Positions 1 to 9,689 of a stretch of 64,000 nt of DNA are shown one piece after another. A model generated the notes under the pieces. The model did no database searches and was not told the DNA's origin. It saw nothing but the letters and a program-made list of their open reading frames with translations. Numbering within the stretch: the stretch's first letter is position 1; every line of letters starts with the position of its first letter. The stretch lies in NCBI GenBank assembly GCA_026967495.1, contig CP114060.1:4464001-4528000 (forward strand). Reading direction: 5' to 3'. The position numbers and the translations under genes were made by a program. This DNA comes from Rouxiella badensis (GTDB lineage: Bacteria; Pseudomonadota; Gammaproteobacteria; Enterobacterales; Enterobacteriaceae).

Positions 1-281
1 CTGTTTACGCGCGCCGTTGTAGCTGGGAATGACCACCGGCATCGGGCCGTCGGCGGGAGCGCGCAGTTTGATGGTCTGCTCTTCCATCGCCTGATAAAAG
101 CCCAGCATTTCCTGCTCGGCTTCACCCTTGATACGAAAAGCAATCAGCAGCCCCCGAGCTGCAAGTCGGGTACCTTACCCGCCAACATCAAACGGTAGAG
201 CGCCAGCGCCTGCTCCTGGTCGAGGTCACGGGCATGGTTCTTCCCGCGTCCGACTTCTTTAATAATTTTTGTGTAATCCAT
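1..281 (-). CDS. ybiB: YbiB/TrpD2-type glycosyltransferase-fold protein, 5' part
   Basis: The minus strand reads MDYTKIIKEVGRGKNHARD from the ATG at 281, with GAGGG upstream, and closely resembles the N-terminus of E. coli YbiB (TrpD2), an anthranilate-phosphoribosyltransferase-like nucleic-acid-binding protein linked to the SOS response. The gene runs off the left edge. The frame breaks at a run of five C at 151-155; adding one base restores a continuous family-like sequence ending in VIPSYNGARKQ at the edge. It lies 82 bp downstream of dinG on the same strand, as in E. coli, and is probably co-transcribed with it. Family identity is from recalled homologues; the break is probably a sequence error. 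Confidence 0.85.
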
Positions 282-363
282 CTTGGTTCCCTCACCTGCG
301 AATTACACCAGCATAACCCAGCCAATGACGGGGAGAAACCTTGGTGTCCCTGCCCGCTGAGGC

Positions 364-2526
364 TCAGCGTTTTCTCCGCGCTTTAACGACCTTGGTTTGG
401 GTCAGTGGAACGTATTTATTAAAGCCGGGAGCCGGCATTTCACGGTGCTCGATAGGGAAGACCGGTAGCGCGGCGAGCAGCCTGGCGCCATAGTTTTTAG
501 TGATCAGCCGACGATCGTAGATGACAATTTCACCCCGGCATTCGTGGCTGCGGATCAATCGTCCCACCTGCTGGATCAGGTTGAACGACGCACTCGGCAA
601 ACTCTGTACTTCGAACGGGTAGCGCTTGAGCGTTTTAAGCCATTCACCCTCGGTGAGGATAACCGGGCTGTCGATAGGCGGAAAGGCTATCTTGTGAATG
701 TGCACCTGAGTCAGCAGGTCGCCTTTGAGATCCAGCCCTTCGGCGAAGGACTGTAGCCCCACCAGCACGCTAACCTTTCCGGCTTCGACGCGCTGACGAT
801 GTTCCTCGACCAGACGATAGCGCGGTTGGTCACCCTGAACTAACAGCAGCAGGCGCAGGTCAGGCATCAGTTCGACAAACTGCTGCAGTGCGCGATTGCT
901 GGCAAACAGCACCAAAATACCTTTGTGTTTTTCGGTGGCCAGCTCGGCGCGGAAAAAGTCGCTCATCTCCTGAATATGCTGCGCTTCGTTGGCCATTAAC
1001 GGCTCGTGGCGCATCTGCGGAATGACGATTTTACCCTGCTCGACGTGATTGAACGGCGAGTCGAGGCTAATAAACACATCGCCGGCTTTCTCGTTGAGAC
1101 CGCTCATTTCCTGGATACGCGCAAAACTGTTGAGGGACCGCAGCGTCGCGGAGGTTATGACCACGTGCGGCACCTTGCGCCAAAGCAGTTTCTCTAACTG
1201 CTCGCTGACGCGAATTCCCGCGCAGTGGAACAACAGATGGCTCTGGTTATCGAAATACTCGCGCGTCACCCATTTACCAATGGGCGCATTGGAAGCTTTG
1301 TCGAGGGCCGCGAGCCGCCAGAGCTTGGTCATGGTCTCGAGATAACCGAGCATTCTGCTCATCTGTAAAATAGAGCGATGCAGGCGCAGCACGTCATGCT
1401 TGCCGGTTTTTTCGCTCAGATCGTTGAGCATAAACTCGGCCAAACCGCGCAGTGCATCAGTCAGCTTGAACTGCCGGGCGCAGAGTTCGGAAAGTTCGGG
1501 CGGCAGCGCGCCCATCTCGAAGCGATATTCGCCTTCAGGCTCGGCGGCGGGGAGATAGAGGTTAACCTGCTGCTCAATCAACAGCAGCAGCTCGCGCATT
1601 TCGGCACAGTGATTGTATAAACGCTCAGCGTTGGCCAGCGGCGGCGGATTCTTTGGGGTAAACAGCGCGATGCACTGCTCAATCTGGCGCACGAAGTTAT
1701 CCAGCTGCAGATGGTTCCATACCGCGGTGATTTCGGCGTCCACTTCAAGCGCGTCGCGTGCAACCTCTGGCAGATGGTGGCCTTCATCGAGCACCAGCAG
1801 CAAATCTTTGGCGTTAGGCAACACGGACTCCGACTCGAGAGCGGCCATCACCAGCGCATGGTTGGTGATAACCACGTCCGCACTTTCGATTTCCTTGCGC
1901 GCCACAAAATAGGGGCACTCGCGATAATAGTGGCAGTTGCGGCCGAGACAGTTGGCCTTATCGGTGCTTATTTTCAGCCACAGCGGGTCCTGAATGGTTT
2001 TTTTGTAGTGGTCACGCAGTCCGTCCCACTCGTAGCGCGCCAACGCTTTCTCGAGCGTGCTGCAAAACTGCTGCTCTTCCGTACTGGAAGGAGCAAGCTC
2101 GTCACCGAGAAACAATCCAAGATCGCCCTGCGCATTTTCAGTGCTCATCATCGACAGATTGCGCGGACAGACATAGCGCCCACGGCCAAACGCCCCGGTA
2201 AATTTGAGGTCTGGTATGATTCTCTTAAGCAGTGGCAGATCTTTACTGAAGATCTGGTCCTGTAGCGCAACGTTGGCGGTGCTTATCACCAAAGGCTTTT
2301 CTTCGGCCCGACTGACGGCAATCCCAGGAATAAGATACGACAGCGTCTTACCTACCCCGGTGGGCGCCTCAATCGCGAGGTGTCGAGCTGAATCACTGGT
2401 AAAGGCCTTCGCAACCTCAGCAATCATCTGACGTTGAGGGGCGCGGGAGATAAAATCCGGAATTTGCTGCTGTAGGGCTTTGTACCACTGGCTAATCTGA
2501 TCTTTTACTGCGGAGGACAGCGCCAT
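364..2526 (-). CDS. dinG: ATP-dependent DNA helicase DinG
   Basis: DinG is an SOS-inducible 5'-3' superfamily 2 helicase of the XPD type with a 4Fe-4S cluster; it unwinds R-loops, D-loops and G-quadruplexes. The 720-aa product matches the E. coli length (about 716). Visible motifs are Walker A APTGVGKT (residues 54-61), cluster cysteines near 120 (VCPRN) and in the segment CLGRNCHYYREC, the DEGHH Walker B box, the SAT motif (TSATLRS) and the C-terminal motif QQVGRLIRS. The longer frame opening to 2622 is rejected: MALSSAVKDQI at 2526 aligns with the known N-terminus and has AAGAGA upstream. The C-terminus is basic (KVVKARRKR). ybiB follows as in E. coli. No clear LexA box was found by eye. 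Confidence 0.96.
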   Translation of the reverse strand: MALSSAVKDQISQWYKALQQQIPDFISRAPQRQMIAEVAKAFTSDSARHLAIEAPTGVGKTLSYLIPGIAVSRAEEKPLVISTANVALQDQIFSKDLPLLKRIIPDLKFTGAFGRGRYVCPRNLSMMSTENAQGDLGLFLGDELAPSSTEEQQFCSTLEKALARYEWDGLRDHYKKTIQDPLWLKISTDKANCLGRNCHYYRECPYFVARKEIESADVVITNHALVMAALESESVLPNAKDLLLVLDEGHHLPEVARDALEVDAEITAVWNHLQLDNFVRQIEQCIALFTPKNPPPLANAERLYNHCAEMRELLLLIEQQVNLYLPAAEPEGEYRFEMGALPPELSELCARQFKLTDALRGLAEFMLNDLSEKTGKHDVLRLHRSILQMSRMLGYLETMTKLWRLAALDKASNAPIGKWVTREYFDNQSHLLFHCAGIRVSEQLEKLLWRKVPHVVITSATLRSLNSFARIQEMSGLNEKAGDVFISLDSPFNHVEQGKIVIPQMRHEPLMANEAQHIQEMSDFFRAELATEKHKGILVLFASNRALQQFVELMPDLRLLLLVQGDQPRYRLVEEHRQRVEAGKVSVLVGLQSFAEGLDLKGDLLTQVHIHKIAFPPIDSPVILTEGEWLKTLKRYPFEVQSLPSASFNLIQQVGRLIRSHECRGEIVIYDRRLITKNYGARLLAALPVFPIEHREMPAPGFNKYVPLTQTKVVKARRKR

Positions 2527-2826
2527 GCATCTCTTATCATTTTCAAAATTTGCGTTATTGTCCCACACTCGCCCGCTCACGTCAGCCGCAAATTGAATAG
2601 CCGCCAACTTAATAGACATCACTATTATTAGCTAGCTTATTAAAATCATTCACTTAAAAAAAGAAAGTTCATTTCCCGATGTCATAAATCGATCACAAAT
2701 ATAGGGTAAAAAACTCTCGCTGTAGAAATTTCCGCTCATAGATGGAAATAACAGCACACATGATGAATAGCGTCTTTTAATTAAAAACGTTTGACACGAC
2801 GTTTAAAAACAAATACAGGGTTAACA
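2527..2826. other. Divergent dinG/porin intergenic region
   Basis: About 300 AT-rich bases between the dinG start (minus) and the porin start (plus). It must hold the promoters of both genes. By eye I see no confident -35/-10 pair, OmpR box or LexA palindrome, and no additional gene. Confidence 0.5.
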
Positions 2827-3931
2827 ATGAAACGTAATCTTCTGGCAATATTAATCCCATCATTATTAATTGCCTCAGGCGCACACGCAGCAGAAATTTA
2901 TAATAAAGACGGAAATAAACTAGACTTTTACGGAAAAGTTAAAGCCGAACACTATTTCTCTGATGCAAGCGGCAGTGATGGTGACCAGAGTTATGTACGT
3001 TTTGGCTTTAAAGGTCAGACTAAAATTAATGATATGATTACCGGCTACGGCCAGTGGGAATATCAGGTTGCCGATAACGTCTCTGAAGCACAGGGACTCA
3101 ACCGGTTCTAAAACTCGTCTCGGCTTTGCCGGTCTGAAATTCGCCCAGTACGGCTCCTTTGACTACGGCCGTAACTACGGCGTACTGTACGACGTCGCGG
3201 GCTGGACCGATATGTTCCCAGAGTTCGGCGGCGACGGCTATACCAAGGCTGACCGCTTTATGACAGGCCGTGGCAACGGCATGGCGACCTATCGCAACCG
3301 CGGTTTCTTTGGCTTGGTCGACGGTCTGAATCTCGCCCTGCAATACCAGGGTAAAAACGACGACAGCAGCACCCGTTCCGCAACGGCTTCAAACGGTGAC
3401 GGCTATGCCGCTTCCGCAACCTATGACATCGGTGCAGGTATCAGCGCAGGTGCGGCCTACACATCCTCTGACCGCACCAATACCCAGGCCGCAACGACGC
3501 TGGGCAAAGGCGATAAAGCCACCGCCTGGAACGCCGGTCTGAAATATGATAATAACGGTGTTTATTTAGCCGCTATTTATGCCGAAACTCAACGTATGAT
3601 TGCGGTATCTGTTCCTGCGGGCGTTTCCAGCCAGACAAGTTCAGCCGTCAGCGGTTATGCGGATAAAACACAAACGTTCGAAGCCGTGGCTCAATATCAA
3701 TTTGACTGGGGTCTGCGTCCTTCTCTTGGATATGTGCAAACCAAGGCGAAAGATATTGAAGGCGTAGGTGATGCGGACCTGATTAAATATATCGATCTCG
3801 GCGCGACCTATTATTTCAACAAGAATATGTCAACCTTCGTAGATTATAAAATCAACCGTTTGAGCACCGATAATAAGTTGGCATTGAATACTGATAATGT
3901 GGTTGCTGTCGGTCTGACCTACCAATTCTAA
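2827..3931 (+). CDS. OmpC/OmpF-type general porin (frameshifted in this sequence)
   Basis: Trimeric outer-membrane beta-barrel porin for passive diffusion of small hydrophilic solutes. The signal peptide MKRNLLAILIPSLLIASGAHA is followed by the mature N-terminus AEIYNKDGNKLDFYGKVKAE, typical of the OmpC/OmpF/PhoE family. The constriction-loop signature PEFGGD and ATYRNRGFFGLVDGLNLALQYQGKN are present, and the protein ends in phenylalanine (GLTYQF), as needed for BAM recognition. The frame breaks at GGG 3093-3095: with one G fewer the reading continues SEAQDSTGSKTRLGFAGLKF and gives 367 aa, a normal porin length. I cannot say whether it is the OmpC or OmpF orthologue. ATG 2827 is chosen because it begins the signal peptide. 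Confidence 0.9.
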
Positions 3932-3971
3932 TAATAACACCTCGCTTCATTTTAATTTCATTGGATATTTT

Positions 3972-3997
3972 GCCGGAACTCATCCCCCGGCTTTTTT
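3972..3997 (+). terminator. Rho-independent terminator after the porin
   Basis: GCCGG (3972-3976) pairs with CCGGC (3987-3991) and is followed by six T, 40 bases after the porin stop. Confidence 0.75.
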
Positions 3998-4133
3998 CGT
4001 CATACGAAAAGCTTATCCAGCGCAAATTTCTCGCCCTTCGCCCTTCCCCAGCCCGCTGAATCTGCTAAAGTTTTAGGCCCTTGTCTGGGAATAATAACTT
4101 TTCTAATCACACCATCACAGGACGATACAGATA

Positions 4134-4946
4134 ATGATGAAGAAAGCTTCTCTTTACGGCACCGGCGCACTGCTATTCCTGGCCTTGACCGGCTGTGCTC
4201 AGCAAAGCAAATCGGATGCCGCTGCACAACTTAACGACCAATCGGTGATGGCGCTGAACTGGTTCCAGCAGTCTGGTGAATATCAGGCGCTGACCTATCA
4301 GGCCTTTACTACGGCCACCTACGCCTTCGACAAAGCGCAATCGCTGACGGGAAAACCTAAGGCCGTGATCGTTGACCTTGATGAAACCATGATCGACAAC
4401 AGCGCCTACAGCGCCTGGCAGGTCAAGGCAAACAAGCCGTTTGAGGATAAGAGCTGGTCCCGATGGACACACGCCGAGCAGGCTAACGCGGTACCGGGTG
4501 CTGTCAGTTTTGCGCAATACGTTGACAGCCACGGCGGCATTATGTTCTACGTTTCCAACCGTGACCAGAAAGACTATGCCGCTACGCTTGCCAACTTACA
4601 GCGTCTTGGCTTCCCGAATGTTAATGCTAAAACGCTGCGTCTGAGCACGACGACGTCGAACAAACAGGCGCGATTCGATGCCATCAAAAACGAAGGTTAT
4701 AACGTCGTGCTGTACGTCGGTGACAACCTGAACGACTTTGGTGCCGCGACTTACCATAAAAGCAACGCCGAGCGCCGCAATTTCGTGAACAGCAATCACA
4801 GCCTGTTCGGTACTCAGTTCATCGTGCTGCCTAACCCGCTTTACGGCGACTGGGAGAGCGGGCTGGCGCCGGGCTATAACAAGCTGACGCCAGAGCAGAA
4901 GCTGAAAGTCAGAGCTGATGCGCTGAAAGCCTGGGATGGCAAATAA
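4134..4946 (+). CDS. Class C (e(P4)-type) acid phosphatase lipoprotein
   Basis: HAD-superfamily nonspecific acid phosphatase of the 5'-nucleotidase/lipoprotein e(P4) family; members dephosphorylate periplasmic nucleotides such as NMN. A lipobox LTGC puts the lipidated cysteine at residue 21, so it is membrane-anchored. The catalytic DDDD pattern is seen as VDLDETMIDN (Asp81 and Asp83, nucleophile and acid) and VGDNLNDFG further on. HAD motif 2 lies in FYVSNRD. The product is 270 aa, normal for the family. Two ATG codons occur in tandem (4134 and 4137), with AGGA some 12 bases upstream; either could start. The gene stands alone between the porin terminator and a convergent acetyltransferase gene. 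Confidence 0.88.
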   Translation: MMKKASLYGTGALLFLALTGCAQQSKSDAAAQLNDQSVMALNWFQQSGEYQALTYQAFTTATYAFDKAQSLTGKPKAVIVDLDETMIDNSAYSAWQVKANKPFEDKSWSRWTHAEQANAVPGAVSFAQYVDSHGGIMFYVSNRDQKDYAATLANLQRLGFPNVNAKTLRLSTTTSNKQARFDAIKNEGYNVVLYVGDNLNDFGAATYHKSNAERRNFVNSNHSLFGTQFIVLPNPLYGDWESGLAPGYNKLTPEQKLKVRADALKAWDGK

Positions 4947-5038
4947 TTTTTCATTGCCACGCTGGAATTAAGATCCTTTAAAATAAAGGGTATGTGCTTC
5001 ACATGCCCTTAAAATGGAATCTAAAAACCAGGTTGTCT

Positions 5039-5576
5039 TCAAGAGCCGATCTTCTTGTACATCACACTGGTCGAATCAAAGACTCCTTCGGTAGACAACG
5101 CATACCCCGGAATAACACCGCACAGGGAATAGCCCAGCGAATGGTAAAGTGACTGGGCATCACTGTCGGTAACCGTATCCAACACCAGCAGCGTCTTATC
5201 AAGCTTAACCGCCAGCTTTTCAGCAGCCTGCATCAGTTTTCTGGCAATCCCCTGCCTTCTCGCCTCAGGATGGACCAGCAGTTTCACCACGTCGGCACGA
5301 TGCTGACCGTTGCCCGGCATATCGACCACCAACTGCACCGTGCCAATAATCTTATCGTTGAGACGCGCCACCAGAATTCGACGCTCACCGGCCGCGAAAG
5401 CGGGTAACAGCTTGTGCCAAAACGTCAGCGCCTCGGCCTGACCAAAAGGGAAAATAAATCCGACGCTCGCGCCAAGGCTGACGCAGCCCACCAGCGTGTC
5501 GGCAAGGTCAAGCAGATCGGCACGCGAGAAATCCTGCGAATAGAGCCTCGTTTTTCAATTCACTGATGATAACCAC
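5039..5576 (-). CDS. GNAT-family N-acetyltransferase (frameshifted)
   Basis: Acetyl-CoA-dependent acetyltransferase of unknown substrate. The core shows the acetyl-CoA loop EARRQGIARKLM and the C-terminal LYHSLGYSLCG typical of GNAT strand/helix 4. A GTG at 5576 is the preferred start: AAGGAG lies just upstream, and the N-terminus VVIISELK runs into TRLYSQDFSRADLLDLADTLVGC once one base is removed from the T run at 5551-5555. The corrected product is 178 aa. It begins 17 bases after the stop of the XRE-cupin regulator gene, so the two are very likely an operon, and the regulator may control detoxification or modification of a small molecule. The substrate cannot be told from sequence. Confidence 0.8.
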
Positions 5577-5592
5577 AGACTTCTCCTTACGC

Positions 5593-6147
5593 TTAGGGAC
5601 GACAAATAACAAGGGTGTAACAGGCATCTTGCGGGCCGGGCACGTGAAACGTCGAGCTGCCGTAAAGATGAAAACGCAGGCAGTCGCCCGCCTCCAATCG
5701 ATAGCGCTGGGCGTCGAGCTGTAATTCAATGACGCCAGACAACATCCAGATATGCTGCTCAAGTCCGAAAACCGGCGGCGCATCGTAGTGGATAGTCGCC
5801 CCCGCACGCAGCCGACCGGACATAAACTCGGCGTGAAAATCTCGGGCAGGCGGTGAAATTGAACGTCGCTCAAAACCGGTTTCCGTGTCATGCCAAACTG
5901 ACTGCTGATTGTGGCGAATGAGTTCGGCAGTATTTTCGTCGAGATCCATCAGCAATCGCGAAGTCGGCAGGCCGTAAACCGCACTTAGCTTGCCGAGCAG
6001 CGAGGCAGTCGGGCTGGTTTCCGCCCTCTCTATCCGCGAGAGCGTGGCACGGCTAATCCCGGTTTTCTCGGCCAGTATCTCCAGCGACCAGTTTTGATTT
6101 ATTCTCAACGTCGACAGTCTGTGCGCCAGTTTTTGCTCATCGTTCAT
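5593..6147 (-). CDS. XRE-family regulator with C-terminal cupin domain
   Basis: The N-terminal 60 residues form an XRE/Cro helix-turn-helix (LEILAEKTGISRATLSRIERAETSPTASLLGKL), followed by a small cupin barrel (residues about 105-184; HIWMLSGVIELQLDAQRYRLEAGDCLRFH) likely to bind an effector. The layout resembles E. coli YdcN, PuuR and similar regulators. I start at ATG 6147 because the following MNDEQKLAHRLSTLR is the usual beginning of the HTH; the upstream in-frame extension to 6276 lacks domain content. It leads a two-gene operon with the downstream acetyltransferase, which it probably regulates together with itself. Confidence 0.85.
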   Translation of the reverse strand: MNDEQKLAHRLSTLRINQNWSLEILAEKTGISRATLSRIERAETSPTASLLGKLSAVYGLPTSRLLMDLDENTAELIRHNQQSVWHDTETGFERRSISPPARDFHAEFMSGRLRAGATIHYDAPPVFGLEQHIWMLSGVIELQLDAQRYRLEAGDCLRFHLYGSSTFHVPGPQDACYTLVICRP

Positions 6148-6298
6148 CGGTATTATTTCCCACCAAATTCTCTTTAGTGAGAATTTATCTCTTATTTGAG
6201 AAATTAGCAACGGGTTACGTCGCGAAACACAACACTCGGTATAATGGCAAACATCATGACTGCTCTGACCTCTCACCTCTAAAGTTGTATCACTTTAT

Positions 6299-6331
6299 AA
6301 GTTGTACAAGAACAATAAACTTGTACAACTT
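6299..6331. promoter_or_regulatory. Perfect inverted repeat (TTGTACAA type), likely MlrA/MerR operator
   Basis: AAGTTGTACAAG (6299-6310) and CTTGTACAACTT (6320-6331) are exact reverse complements separated by 9 bases. The core TTGTACA-N13-TGTACAA is close to the palindrome recalled for E. coli MlrA at csgD (TTGTACA-N12-TGTACAA). The right arm overlaps a possible -35 TTGTAC (6321-6326), with TAGAGT 18 bases later as -10. A further partial copy, AAAGTTGTATCACTTT, lies at 6281-6296. Its place directly before the regulator gene suggests autoregulation of the whole operon. Confidence 0.75.
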
Positions 6332-6385
6332 GGCGATGAACGGCTAGAGTTAATTAAGGCTTAGTAATTTAGCGGAATATCTTTT

Positions 6386-7167
6386 ATGTCTCTGTACAGC
6401 ATCGGCGAAGTCGCACGCATTTGCGGCATCAATCCGGTTACGCTGCGTGCATGGCAGCGGCGTTATGGCTTGCTCAAGCCTCAGCGTACCGAGGGCGGAC
6501 ATCGACTGTTCGACGATAACGACCTGGAAACTATCCGCACCATTTTAGGGTGGATTAACCGTGGCGTTCCCGTCAGTCAGGTCAAAGGACTGCTCGAGGG
6601 GAGTATCACGCCACATCCCAGCGGCTGGTCGCAGCTGGAGCAAAAGCTGCTTTCCGTTTTGCAGGAAGAAAAAACGCAGAAAGTCCGTCAGCTAATTATC
6701 GAATTTGGCCGGGAATATCCCCCTGAAAGTTTGGTAAATAACGTGCTGAGGCCGCTTCGCACACGATTAGTCTCAAATGCCTCTACACTGTATCTGCGTG
6801 GACTGCTCGACGGCGTGCTGATTGAACATGCCGTAATGTGCATGAATGCGGCGAGAAAAAAGCCGGAACCAAGGTGCTATTGGCCGGATGGGGAGAAATA
6901 GATCGCACCGAGCTTTGGCTTGAAGCTATTGCCCGCAGCGGTGATGGCCTGCATATCGACCTGTTGCCCGATCCCCTTCAGGACCCGCATTTCGAAGGCG
7001 TGCAGGCCAAGCTAATCTTGCTGTGGGCGGAAGGAAAATTAACCAGCGTTCAGCGTACACGCTATTTGCACTGGCAACAGTTGGGACTCCCCGTTTCACT
7101 ATTGGGAAGTGCAGCCGTATTGCTGCAAACCCCGCCAGATGAAGAACCTGACGCGATTATCAGATGA
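6386..7167 (+). CDS. mlrA: MerR-family regulator, MlrA type (frameshifted)
   Basis: The N-terminus (IGEVARICGINPVTLRAWQRRYGLLKPQRTEGGHRLF) is a MerR winged helix nearly identical in pattern to MlrA, the activator of csgD in curli/biofilm control. The rest matches the MlrA C-terminal region (PLRTRLVSNASTLYLRGLLDGVLIEHAVMC, VLLAGWGEIDRTELWLEAI). The frame breaks in six A at 6856-6861; one added A gives 260 aa. I do not see the DxHxxG signature of a B12-binding domain, so it is not an obvious CarH/LitR photoreceptor. The gene overlaps the next start by 4 bases (ATGA). In E. coli mlrA borders yehW; here a fatty-acid-modification operon sits between them, so it may act as this operon's local regulator. 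A paralogue of true MlrA is possible. Confidence 0.75.
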
Positions 7168-7178
7168 AGGAGACGTTA

Positions 7179-7649
7179 ATGACATTTGCCTCAACAGCCT
7201 CCACATCCGGTGAAACGGGTGCACGTCAGAACACGCTCGAAAAGCTGAAGGAATTTTATCGGCATCTGGATTCTGCTGCCCTCTCCAAACTGGCTGATAT
7301 CTATCATCAGCAGACGGTATTGATCGACCCCGTCGGTCGACATGCGGGCATTGACGCCCTCAGAAACTATTTTGAAAAACTGCTCGCGCAGACCCAGCAC
7401 TGCCGTTTCGATATCCAGCAGACCCTGACCGATGGCGAAGATACTGTCTTAATCTGGAAGATGTTTTACGCCCATCCACGGATAAACAAGGGTAAGGAGC
7501 GGGTGCTTGAGGGCAGCAGTCACCTGCGCTTTAGCGAAAACAGAGTCATTTACCAGCGCGATTACTACGACCTGGGCGCGATGCTCTACGAACACGTCCC
7601 GGTGCTCGGTAGCGTAGTAAAAGCCTTGAAATCAAGGCTGTCGTCATGA
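7179..7649 (+). CDS. SnoaL/NTF2-like protein
   Basis: A 156-aa alpha+beta cone-fold protein: LEKLKEFYRHLDSAALSKLADIYHQQTVLIDPVGRHAGIDALRNYFEKLL is the typical SnoaL-like beginning, followed by strands ending in GSSHLRFSENRVIYQRDYYD. Members of this fold include small cyclases, isomerases and hydrolase-like enzymes; the substrate is unknown. ATG 7179 is preferred over 7164 because AAGGAG is correctly spaced before it. It overlaps the next gene by ATGA. Homologues are commonly found beside photolyase and DUF1365/CFA-type genes in other proteobacteria (recalled), so it is probably part of the lipid pathway. Confidence 0.8.
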   Translation: MTFASTASTSGETGARQNTLEKLKEFYRHLDSAALSKLADIYHQQTVLIDPVGRHAGIDALRNYFEKLLAQTQHCRFDIQQTLTDGEDTVLIWKMFYAHPRINKGKERVLEGSSHLRFSENRVIYQRDYYDLGAMLYEHVPVLGSVVKALKSRLSS

Positions 7650-8361
7650 AAAGCGTATTGATTACCGGCGCAAGCTCGGGGATTGGCAAACAGCTCGCGC
7701 TCGACTACGCCGCCGAAGGCTGGAAAGTCATAGCCTGTGGCCGTAATGCTGAACGACTTGAGGCGCTGAGCGCGGCTTCGGCGCAGATAAGCACGTTGAC
7801 CTTTGACATGACCGACCTTGAAGAAACACGTAAGGCGCTGGCATGGGTGCAGGCGAGCCTGGTCATCCTGTGCGCAGGGACCTGTGAATATCTCGACAAC
7901 GGCGTAGTCGAGGCGGACAAAGTACTGCGCGTGATGACCACCAACCTGATGGGGCCGGTTAACTGCCTCGATGCCCTGCTGCCAGGCATGGCTTCGGGGT
8001 CCCGCATTGCGCTGGTCGGCTCGACCGCCGCGCTGTTTCCGCTGCCACGGGCCGAGGCCTATGGCGCGTCAAAGGCGGCGCTGGCCTATTTCGCCCGCAG
8101 CCTGGCGCTTGACCTGACTCCGCGCGGCATTGCTATCTCTTTGGTACAGCCCGGTTTCGTGAAAACGCCGCTGACCGACAATAACGACTTTCCAATGCCG
8201 ATGATGATAACCGTTGAGAAATCCTCGGCATTCATCCGAAAAGGCTTGGCTCGTGGGGCAAGCGAAATCGCTTTCCCCCTCTGTTTGCCTGGCTGTTGCG
8301 CTTGCTTTCTGTGCTGCCGCGAGGCGTTCAAAAACTTTTGGCTAAAAAGTTAGTAAGGTAA
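7646..8361 (+). CDS. Short-chain dehydrogenase/reductase (frameshifted near the end)
   Basis: NAD(P)-dependent oxidoreductase with TGASSGIG at residues 7-14, the catalytic serine in LVGSTAA, and the YGASK motif in EAYGASKAALAYFARSLA. The PG motif (LVQPGFVKTPLT) follows. The frame is lost at five C, 8275-8279; one added C restores FPPLFAWLLRLLSVLPRGVQKLLAKKLVR, a hydrophobic tail typical of this SDR subgroup, for 238 aa. It starts within the stop of the SnoaL gene (ATGA) and ends 7 bases before the FAD gene. The probable role is oxidation or reduction of a lipid-pathway intermediate; the substrate is unknown. Confidence 0.85.
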
Positions 8362-8368
8362 ATCGCGT

Positions 8369-9689
8369 ATGAAGGTTGCCATTATCGGCAGTGGTATTTC
8401 AGGGCTGAGCTGCGCATGGATGTTGTCGCAGCGCCTGACCGCGTGTGAAATTACAGTTTTTGAAGCCGGCCCGACCTTGGGCGGGCATACGGCTACCCGA
8501 GACATTACGCTCGACAACCGCACCTATGCCGTGGATACCGGCTTTATCGTCTATAACCAAAAAACCTATCCACGCTTTATTGCGCTGCTTGAGCAACTGG
8601 GGATCCAGGGACAGCCCACGGAGATGAGTTTTTCCGTGCACAACCCTGACAGCAATCTTGAATATAACGGCCACACCTTTAACACGCTCTTCGCCCAGCG
8701 CATCAATCTGCTCAAGCCGAAGTTCTGGAAGTTTCTGCGTGAAATTCTGCGTTTTAACCGGCTTTGTAAAGCACGACTGGAAAATACCGGCAACGATACG
8801 ACGACCTTATCGGACTTCCTGCGTCAGAACGGCTTTTCAGCCTTCTTTGCGCTGCATTATGTGTTGCCGATGGGCGCGGCCATCTGGTCCTCGTCGCTCG
8901 ATGATATGGGTAAGTTTCCACTGACGATGTTTCTGCGCTTCTTTGACAACCACGGGCTTCTCGACGTGGCCAATCGCCCGCAGTGGCTGGTGGTACCGGG
9001 AGGGTCAAGAGAATATATTCGCCGCATGCAGGAAAAGCTGCCCGCCAGTGTCACTCTACTGACCAGTACCCCGGTTTTATCGGTTAAACGCGACGATACC
9101 TCGGTAACGCTTGAAACCTCACGCGGCGGTGAAACCTTCGATCAGGTTATCTTTGCCTGCCATGCGGATCAGGCTCTCGCCCTGCTTGCCTCACCGACCG
9201 AAAACGAACGCGAGGTGCTCGGCGCGTTACCCTATCAGCCTAACGATGTGGTTCTGCACACGGATATCAGCCAACTGCCCAAGGCACGACGCGCCTGGGC
9301 AAGCTGGAACTATCAGTTACCCAAAGGCGTCGACAGCGCGTTAGGGAAGACGCCCTCCGCCACGGTGCATGCCGCTATCGTGCGGGGCCGTAAAGCCAGC
9401 GTCACCTACAATATGAATATTTTGCAGGGGATTGATTCAAATCAGGTATTTTGCGTCACGCTGAATCCCATGAGACTCGATAGACGAGAGAAAGATTCTT
9501 TTTAAAACCGAGTATTGGCATCCGGTGTTGAACCTTGCCAGCTATCAGGCACAGAAGAAACGCGGGCTGATAAACGGTCAGAACCGCACCTGGTACTGCG
9601 GGGCTTACTGGCACAACGGCTTTCATGAGGACGGCGTGAGAAGCGCCGAGGAAGTGGTTGAACAGCTGCTCGCCAGGGATGACGCATGA
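8369..9689 (+). CDS. FAD/NAD(P)-binding amine-oxidase-like protein (COG2907 type; frameshifted)
   Basis: Flavin-dependent oxidoreductase with an N-terminal dinucleotide fold (VAIIGSGISGLSCAWML, residues 3-19), a flavin-contact segment GGHTATRD and TGFIVYN, as in COG2907 proteins related to amine oxidases and phytoene desaturases. The frame breaks near 9471-9476; removing one base continues as MDSIDERKILFKTEYWHPVLNL and ends in GAYWHNGFHEDGVRSAEEV, the expected C-terminal FAD-binding part, giving 439 aa. It overlaps the DUF1365 start by 4 bases. The trio COG2907-DUF1365-CFA-like is a recurrent cluster, and homologues belong to the singlet-oxygen (RpoE/ChrR) response of Rhodobacter (recalled). 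Confidence 0.88.

Noticed and set aside
2527..2622. Extension of dinG by 32 residues upstream of 2526
   Set aside because: MALSSAVKDQI at 2526 aligns with the known DinG N-terminus and has a ribosome site; the extension has no family similarity.
3068..3931. Porin and other split genes as true pseudogenes
   Set aside because: Most breaks are single-base changes in homopolymers and repair to full family length, including in housekeeping genes; sequencing error is the simpler reading.
6386..7167. The MerR regulator as a B12-dependent light sensor (CarH/LitR type)
   Set aside because: No DxHxxG cobalamin motif is visible, and the C-terminal half follows MlrA instead.
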